From: Trichobilharzia regenti
Taxonomy: Eukaryota > Platyhelminthes > Trematoda > Strigeidida > Schistosomatidae
DNA: 64,000 nucleotides
Direction of reading: 5' to 3'
Assembly: GCA_944472135.2 (NCBI GenBank)
Contig: OX235265.1
Span: forward strand, 53,083,112-53,147,111
Shown piece by piece: positions 56,851-64,000 of the stretch. The position numbers and the translations under genes were made by a program. The number at the start of each line of letters is the position of its first letter. Positions within the stretch are counted from its first letter, which is position 1. The notes below the pieces were generated by a model. That model was not told where the DNA came from. It ran no database searches and saw only the letters and a program-made list of their open reading frames with translations.

Positions 56851-59814
56851 TTCTGTAGCTTCTATATATGATTATCTAAGCTTTATCTGAATATTCTATT
56901 TAAGTAAATTCCACATAATACCTGGAGTACCAGACGAAATGAGTGATATCTCTGGATTATAATAAATTATTGGGGTTACATGAATTTCAAGTGTAGTAAT
57001 TTAGCTAACTGCTATTTAGACAACTTAGCAAAAAGAGACCATAAATTTTATAGAAATACAGAGATATCAAAGAATGGTAGTTAATCAAAGCTAAGTGATC
57101 AAAACTCTAATGAACAAGAAAGTAATAGTTCGCTATCTGGGAATTGTTTTCTTTTGATGTGCAGTGATAAACAGTGATTGTCTCTTAGTTATGCAACTGA
57201 ATACTACTGAGAAGCAGTTTTTCAGATGCATTTGGTAGTTCGGATATCAGAAGTTTGTGTTTAAGGTGAAACAACCATCGCCAATCTGTTGAGTAAGACA
57301 CTTCCTTAGGTAATATGTTTTAGGACAACAATTAAATCAAGCATTCTTCGAATAATTACCCAATTTAGATATTCGTCTGGAAAACAATACTGCTAAAATG
57401 TCAGTGAATAGGTGCCTAGTCCCACGTTGAGGAAGACGTAGATATAATAAGATTACACGCTTCAAAATGTAGTATTTTAAATGAAAACAGACCTCAAACT
57501 TAATAATCAGTTGTTGAGCAAAATCGTACAATTATCAAGTAAGACTTTGAAGGCGGGATAACAGGGAGATGATGGAAACTCATTCCAATATCACTGACGA
57601 CTAGTTGTTTCATATGAGGGTCTCTAAAATATATAAAAAGTTTACTTATCGTGTCTACTGTCAACAAATATTGCGTAATGATGAAAATAAGGATGACAGT
57701 AGCATCTACTGTTACTTATTAAGTCCTGTCAAGCAGCAGATATTGAGTTGTTTAAAAGCTGCTTTAAAAAAAGTTTATGAAGTATGCCTTGAAACAGTGC
57801 GATTAAGATATTATGTATGGGCTAGTTAAAGAGAAATTGCTTGGGATATTTGAAGACCAATATCTTCATACAGTAGTCTGAGTGTTGTGGAACCCCAATA
57901 TAAGCAAAATACACTATTAGCTAACATGAACTATTCAGTTGATAAGGTTATAAACACTCGATGTTTAAGTTGGATGAAAAGGCATATACTGTTTACGTTC
58001 ACACTGTTAACTTCAACATACCACATTAACTGGACTAGAAAATTATGAGTTGAGGAATAAAAGCCTCAATCTACGACCGTGGGTTTCGGCCACGTGTGAA
58101 AGTTTAGTTTGCATGATTTCAGTTCGTTTGACAACTGATATCTTTTTTTGCGTACATCTGGAATCAAACTTAATGGGAGCGAATGGATTTATTACTTGTT
58201 TTTTAATCGATTCTGTATTGTATATCTTTATTCATAACTAGTTTTCTCTCTTTTACTCATAGCCTTTAACAGCTCCTGATAATTTTTAAGTGTCCTTTTC
58301 GTAGTGATTACTTTTCACTTGATGTGATGATTTGAAGAACGGCAGATTTTGTCTTCACAGAATAATGCTTGGTTCTTTATGTATGTAAATCGATAGATGT
58401 ACACTGTTGTATGATTATACCTAACAACTTGGCAGTATTAGTTATACTTATAATAGGAAACCTGCTTAGAAATAAAACATATTCAATGTGTCAAAGAAAG
58501 GAAGTGAAAGTATCAGAAGAAAATATTTTCCTACTTGCATAATAATCAGTTTTGTTCAACACTGAGGAAAAAAAGAAATGAGGCAGCACTAAAATAAACA
58601 AAATATTTTGACCAGAATTTTTAGTTCAGAGATTATAAATAATTATTTAGGAATGGAGAATGTTTACGCCAAATAATTAAAAACGAATAATACTGAAACT
58701 TTCATTGTAAAGTCTCAACGGTTATTAGTATACCATTCAAAATATCTAAATACATTCAAAGACAATCAAGTTAATGAAGGTATCAGTGTGAATCTAATCA
58801 ATGCCGACTAATATTTAGTCTGCATAGACTGATTATATTAGCTTTGTATACCGCAGCGTTGTAGAGATTGAATTTCTTGTAGTTGAGTAATAAGTGAAAT
58901 CAAAATAAAAGTCTATTACAGTTGAATTTCAACTACAGTTACGTCAACAAACCAGAGGTTACCGAAACAAATTCAGTCACAGCTTAGAATGCTTTTCTTT
59001 GCAACCTCTAGTTATCACACCCTATGATTATCAGATAATTTCTTCCTCATGATAACATTCTTCTTCTTCCCATTTGTACTTAAATTGATTTTTACATTAT
59101 GACAAACTGTCACTACAATGGAGATAACTAAACCAACATCAAAATCTCTGTTCGAAATAACCTGAAGTTAGATAAAATTAAAACTATGGATGTGTTAAAC
59201 GAATATGTTGTTAGCAATTTCATTTTTTTAAATGGACATTTTGAGATAACGTTACCCGATATACTAATAAAGACAACAAGTTGTTTGAAAAAGTAGTGAA
59301 GTCAATAAAAAAGTTCTGTCTGAAAATATACTTCAAAATATGATTAAACTCACTAATTCATGTAATGATGACGAAGAAAACTGTTTTCGAAAATCTATGG
59401 TAGTTAAAGACTTTGTCTTGCTTAAGACATATCATGCATTCGAAGTTCATGTATTCTATTTGGAATACTGCATGTTATAAGTTATTCAGTATATCTCTTA
59501 CTCCATATCAAACTCATCTGTGATATGGACAGTATTAGTTTGTCTGAAAAATAACAAATAGTTGTATAGTAGAATGCCTGAAGTCATCACCTGTTCCAGT
59601 AAGAAGTGAATGAACTAAATCTAATTAGAACAAGTCATTTGCCCAGTGTAAAAGTAAAGTTTACTTTATGGGTGCAAAAAAGATAACTGGCAAATAGTAT
59701 TAAATAATTTAACTAAATATAGCATAAATAAGAATTTAACTGAGAAAAGTTAATTTTTCTGTGATGTAGAATTGCCCAATTGTGTTAAATAAATATCAAA
59801 AATGCCCATTAAAA

Positions 59815-59880
59815 TTTTTAAAAGAATGGTTACTGAACAAAGAATACTCTTTCCGATAACTTCATCACCAGATTCCATAG
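59815..59880 (+). repeat. Short dispersed repeat
   Basis: ACTGAACAAAGAATACTCTT with flanking bases is shared with 53685-53705. Origin unknown, possibly a PLE non-coding segment. Confidence 0.5.
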
Positions 59881-60757
59881 TTATATATACATAATAGTGA
59901 ATGAATTAGTGTTATTAACAATATTAATCTTTACATAACATCGAATCAATAATATCAATGGATTACAGTTTAATAGCATCAACATAACAATAAACTGAAT
60001 GTCAGAAAAATTAGGATAGATAATAATACAAATTCATGAATTTATAGTCTCTACTGAAGGCCAGGACAGTAGTAGTGGAGGAGCTTCAAAGTTATACACA
60101 AAAGCAGTTATATTAAGAAAACAGAGATCTGTACTTGTAGCTTTTTCTAAAGGACATCTAATTAAAGTCAGTTTTGGTCTTTTTTCACCTTATTCAAAAA
60201 ATACTATACAGAAAGTGGCCACAAATAGAGTTACTTTAAAATGCATCCTCTTTAAACTAGGTGATATATTCATTTTTGAGTATACTCATGTACACACATG
60301 ATAAGAATACAAAAAAAACAAATCTCATCTATTATTACCTTCATTCTAAGTATGTGGTTACGGAAAACCTTAAAATTGACGAAGTTAATTATTTAGGTCT
60401 GTACAAATAGCGGAATCATAGAGTCACAACTGTTCAGACATTCTGTGTACAATAGCTGGGTATCACTTTTCTGGTCTTAAGTGCTTATTGAAATTCGTCG
60501 GTCGAATTTTCAGTGATAAACCACTGTGATATTTCTTTTTATACAGTAACAGGGGGTGTATCATTAGATAGAATAAAATTTTGTGGCATGTTAAATTCAT
60601 ATTTCAATTAGTCACTGTTGAAATACTTAAGAGGGCTCCAGTAAGAATCCTTTTGATTCACTACATAAATCAAGTATTATTCAAAGATAAACTTAATTCA
60701 TCAATGAAACGTTCATTTCTCATTTATTTTACATGTATTATTTCATCCTATTTCTAG

Positions 60758-60929
60758 AATTGAAGATCCTTTAGGCAGTTTAGATTTATTTTCAGTAATT
60801 CGGCAGTATTTATTACATTCTGGGTTACAAATCAAAACACCGAATGAACGTATACGGTTATTGTATGGGTCTGAAGAAGGTCTTTATGGTTGGGTGTCCG
60901 TCAATAATATTTTAGGTAATATACAAGAG
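60758..60929 (+). CDS. Ecto-NTPDase exon: apyrase conserved region 3
   Basis: Acceptor TTTCTAG ends at 60757 and donor GTAAGT starts at 60930. The split Leu codon is completed from the previous exon. The second half reads LLYGSEEGLYGWVSVNNILG, which is ACR3; the second Glu of the SEEG motif corresponds to the catalytic base of the family. 172 nt, ends in phase 0. Confidence 0.95.
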
Positions 60930-61685
60930 GTAAGTATGAAACATTAATCTCTTATGTAAATATTGCATAAAAAGCTGATATCTATGCACTGGAGAATCCT
61001 CGATTATTTTCTACAGTTAAACCTAATCGAATTCAGAATTTATTTCGTCACCTACCGTACCATTCAGTTCATGTAATACTATGTAATACATGATTCTCTC
61101 AAACTTTCATAATCAGATTAGAAATTATGTATCTGTTACTTAAATGAAGAAATTAATGAGCTAAGTATCAAAAGTCTTGTAGGAAAATGAACATCTTCTT
61201 ACTCATCATTCCTATAAAGTAAAATATGTATTCGTTTCTTTAGTACTAAAAGCACTTTTATAAATGTATTCAACATAAGACTGTTTCTATGAATATTCAT
61301 GGGTTAAATGCATTTTTTGTATATAGACAGTATGTTTGTTTTCTTTACTGAGCTTCTAATGTCACTGTTGTGTAATCTCATTTTGCAAGAGTTTTATGAT
61401 GAGAAAATTTATCTTTCATGGGTTGTACGATGTAACTTTGTATATAATACGACATTATTTTACGGTATCTCTCAATGAAATGCAGTGGAGACGAGTGGTA
61501 TGTGTAACATGTTATTGAAGTAACCTAAACATTTTTATAATAGATTTAAAATAACAAATTCACAATTGGTGAATTAGATTAGCAACAACTACCAGATCTT
61601 TTCAGCTTTAAATTTCATCTACATTCATCTTTATTTTAGCTTCTGAATTTTAGAATTTACTATATGATTATTTTGTAAATTTTAG
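60930..61685 (+). other. NTPDase intron 4 (visible)
   Basis: 756 bp, GTAAGT...TTTTAG. No repeat or gene recognised. Confidence 0.85.
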
Positions 61686-61904
61686 GGGAAACGTACATTA
61701 CCTACTGATACTGTTGGCTCTTTGGACCTTGGTGGAGCTAGTACGCAAATAGCATTTATCCCCGATTCTTATCCTAATGCTCCTAAGGAATTATTAGATT
61801 TTTATCCGCTTAGATTATATGGAAATGATTTCTTGGTATACAGTCATAGCTTCTTATGCTATGGAAAATCTGAATTTCAAAGGCGTTTAATGACTTCAAT
61901 AGCA
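61686..61904 (+). CDS. Ecto-NTPDase exon: apyrase conserved region 4
   Basis: Acceptor TTTTAG ends at 61685 and donor GTAAGT starts at 61905. It encodes GSLDLGGASTQIAFIP, which is ACR4 (D-x-G-G-A-S-T-Q), the second phosphate-binding loop, then YSHSFLCYGKSEFQRRL, the conserved Y-(S/T)-H-S-(F/Y)-L-C-Y-G segment with its structural Cys. 219 nt (73 codons), phase 0 at both ends. Confidence 0.96.
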
Positions 61905-62174
61905 GTAAGTTATCACACTTGATAATAGCTATGTAAAATATAAGATTTTACATTTATCTACCATATATAACCTTTTTTGGAATAACACTGTATAAAACTG
62001 ATGTTTGTGAAGTTTCTTGAATAAAGGATAACGTATTCCTCGGTTTTATTTTTCGTTTGTCAAGCAGTCTAAGCCCCAAAATGGTAATCCATCAAAACTA
62101 AAACCTGTGAAAACCTCTTTGAAAAAAAATTCCAGTGTAGTAAATTAGAAAATTATTTTCTTTCTTGCTATTTG

Positions 62175-62240
62175 ATAAGTAGTGACTAGCATTGGAATCC
62201 AGGATGCTCATTTCGTCTATCGAGTAACAATACCATGGTT
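62175..62240 (-). repeat. Sm-alpha-like hammerhead remnant
   Basis: The minus strand keeps GACGAAATGAGCATCCTGGA and then TTCCAATGCTAGTCAC, the 3' half of the schistosome hammerhead. The 5' half and stem II are lost. Confidence 0.65.
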
Positions 62241-63242
62241 GATCGTCAGACATCGTCAAAGCATGCGTACTAGGAGCCTCTATTTCATCAGGAAATACAA
62301 AATTAAATTAAACAAAATACTGCTTTCTTCTTTCTTGAATTAGGGGTAGTGGGCTACCAGCAGCACCAAACACTTTCTATGTGGAAATTTAGACATGTAT
62401 CAAATCACTTTTAAAAAAAGACTCTTCATCATATAAACGTGGAGTTCATACTTGAAAACTATTTCTTTCAAGGTAAACATATAGATAACAATCTAACTGC
62501 TGACAACCTAAAATTCGGTTACAAACGTCTTTTTGTCTACAGTGTGAAATCGATTTGACGGGTAGTAGCTTTCTTCATTTCTAATGTTTACTTTTTCTTT
62601 GCCTGTTATTATGACTTGAAGTATTATTTCAAATCAGAGGCTATCAACAGTGTTGTGTGCCGCCTGTAATTCGAAATAGTCACAAAACATAAAAATAACA
62701 TATTTCAACCTAAATACTAAATTGAAAAGTATATATAAGCAGGGAAATGTAAATTCTAGTGAGAGTGAGTACCAAACACTAGTTTATATTCTATTAAATT
62801 TAACTTGAAGAGGAAATTGTAGAAACTAATGTTAGCCCTAAAGGAATACGTAACTTGTCAATGAACTAGTCTCTTAGTAATATAGCTGCTATTGGGAAAG
62901 TCTTATAGCGTTTGGATAAAGCAACCAAGCAATGCCAATATTTTTCCCCTTCATTATCTCTAAACCATTGTTAATGCTTACCTGCAGTTGCATGTGAATG
63001 TAATTTTGGATGAAGATGAGACTGTCACTTCTATTCAGACATAAATCCTTCAGGCTGTGCTGCAAGAAAAGAGTTAACATCACTTTTCCTCACCTAAATT
63101 GTGACTTTTACTTCAAATATATTTAACTGAAATGCTCAATATGCCGTCAAGTCTGATGACGAAATGTTCATGATCAAATACTAAAACGTTTTAATTCTGC
63201 TATTCAAATATACAATTTTCTTATTATTCCATGTTTAATGAA

Positions 63243-63259
63243 CTATATATATATATATA
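63243..63259. repeat. (AT)n microsatellite
   Basis: Short AT run. Confidence 0.85.
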
Positions 63260-63637
63260 ATAGTAGTTTGAATGCATGAAAACTTCCATTCTGTGTTGAA
63301 CCTCACATCCTGACTATATCTTGTTTCAATATAAAACGAATTAAAACTTCTTTCTTTTGAATGAGGAAACACCTGTTATACATTTTATAACTTGCAATAA
63401 TAACTTTAACATTCTGAGAATAATTAAAATTTGATTATAAATAAACTCTAGAAAAATAATACAATCTTCGTTGTATCTCATGTTAAGAAGATGATCGTTT
63501 CCAAGAGAGAATCAACGGCAAAGATTTCATACCTTTTTGTACTCGAAAATCATTTACCTGCTAGTAAAAATTTATTCTGGAAATTGAATTACTTATATCG
63601 TTGAAATATATTTTTTTCTAAAATTAAATGATTATAG

Positions 63638-63790
63638 GCCAGATCAAAGAAAACGTTTGAAATCCCTAATCCTTGTCTTCTTCGAGGTTACAAAACGGAA
63701 AAGTATAATGCAAGTGATTGGTTCACTGGAAGTTGCATGACAGGCAATTATGTGACAAAAACATTTCATGACGAAATCTTTCAACCCTCT
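63638..63790 (+). CDS. Ecto-NTPDase exon: Cys-containing extracellular lobe
   Basis: Acceptor ATTATAG ends at 63637 and donor GTAAGT starts at 63791. 51 codons, phase 0. It contains IPNPCLLRGYKTEKYNASDW and later GSCMTGNY: the two Cys match the family disulfide pattern after ACR4, and NAS is a candidate N-glycosylation site. ACR5 and any C-terminal membrane segment must lie beyond 64000. The visible exons sum to about 312 codons; full-length members are usually around 500-560. Confidence 0.9.
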
Positions 63791-64000
63791 GTAAGTCATT
63801 ACTTAATTCATGTATTAAGTAATGATCTAAATATTTCTAAAATAATTTAATGACCGAAATCTGATATTCCTTGATAAAATTCATTAATGCATTGTTTATA
63901 GTTTGGAATCTGTTTGCTTCGATACTTGTTTATTCCTAACAATAAGGTTACACGTGTTCAAATCAAAATAAAACCCGAATTCTCTAATCAAATATTTTAT

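Larger units (their letters stand above)
43408..60757 (+). other. NTPDase intron 3 (visible), repeat-packed
   Basis: 17.35 kb between the ACR2 and ACR3 exons. The contents are listed individually. The stretches 43408-43760, 46270-46635, 49161-51098, 52541-52840 and 56860-60757 show no recognised gene. A block of about 50 bp at 59815-59870 repeats the sequence at 53660-53712. Confidence 0.85.
61905..63637 (+). other. NTPDase intron 5 (visible)
   Basis: 1.73 kb, GTAAGT...ATTATAG. It contains a decayed Sm-alpha-like hammerhead fragment (62175-62240) and an AT run (63243-63259). Confidence 0.8.

Noticed and set aside
1..64000. CRISPR arrays, prophage or bacterial operons
   Set aside because: No regularly spaced short repeats with unique spacers. 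Coding content is spliced or retroelement-derived, and composition is that of an AT-rich metazoan genome.

Overview
The window is AT-rich metazoan DNA, most likely from a blood fluke (Schistosoma). The evidence is one spliced host gene with GT-AG introns, plus a repeat set typical of schistosomes: hammerhead-ribozyme elements of the Sm-alpha kind, Penelope-like elements (PLEs) with RT and GIY-YIG domains, RTE/SR2-like and CR1-like non-LTR elements, and (TA)n microsatellites. There are no operons, no CRISPR arrays and nothing bacterial.

Layout. Positions 754-12370 and 19872-32504 are the arms of a near-identical inverted repeat about 12 kb long. Each arm carries the same broken RTE element and the same broken PLE pieces. 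The 7.5 kb spacer (12371-19871) holds other decayed repeats and one unexplained 134-codon ORF on the minus strand. The right arm alone carries a 1.0 kb insertion (31144-32159) with a 12 bp target duplication. That insertion is a hammerhead/tRNA-like, retrozyme-like element containing two intact hammerhead motifs exactly 401 bp apart and a 420 bp inverted copy of itself.

From about 33.3 kb to the right edge runs a plus-strand gene for an ecto-NTPDase (apyrase, CD39/GDA1 family). Six exons are visible: 33325-33480, 36045-36159, 43257-43407, 60758-60929, 61686-61904 and 63638-63790. They join in frame to about 312 codons and include an N-terminal membrane anchor and apyrase conserved regions 1 to 4. 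The C-terminus lies beyond the window. The 17.35 kb intron between the ACR2 and ACR3 exons is packed with PLE, RTE, CR1-like and SINE debris. It includes a 5'-truncated third copy of the broken RTE found in the palindrome.

The most notable signal is palindromy at several scales: the 12 kb arms, a 1.4 kb PLE fold-back at 51.1-52.5 kb, the 420 bp arms of the retrozyme-like insertion, two 200-270 bp PLE-derived fold-back insertions with 8-9 bp target duplications, and a 309 bp element with hammerhead-like motifs at both ends in opposite orientation. All identifications come from reading motifs and comparing parts of the window by eye. No database search was run, so element names are family-level.
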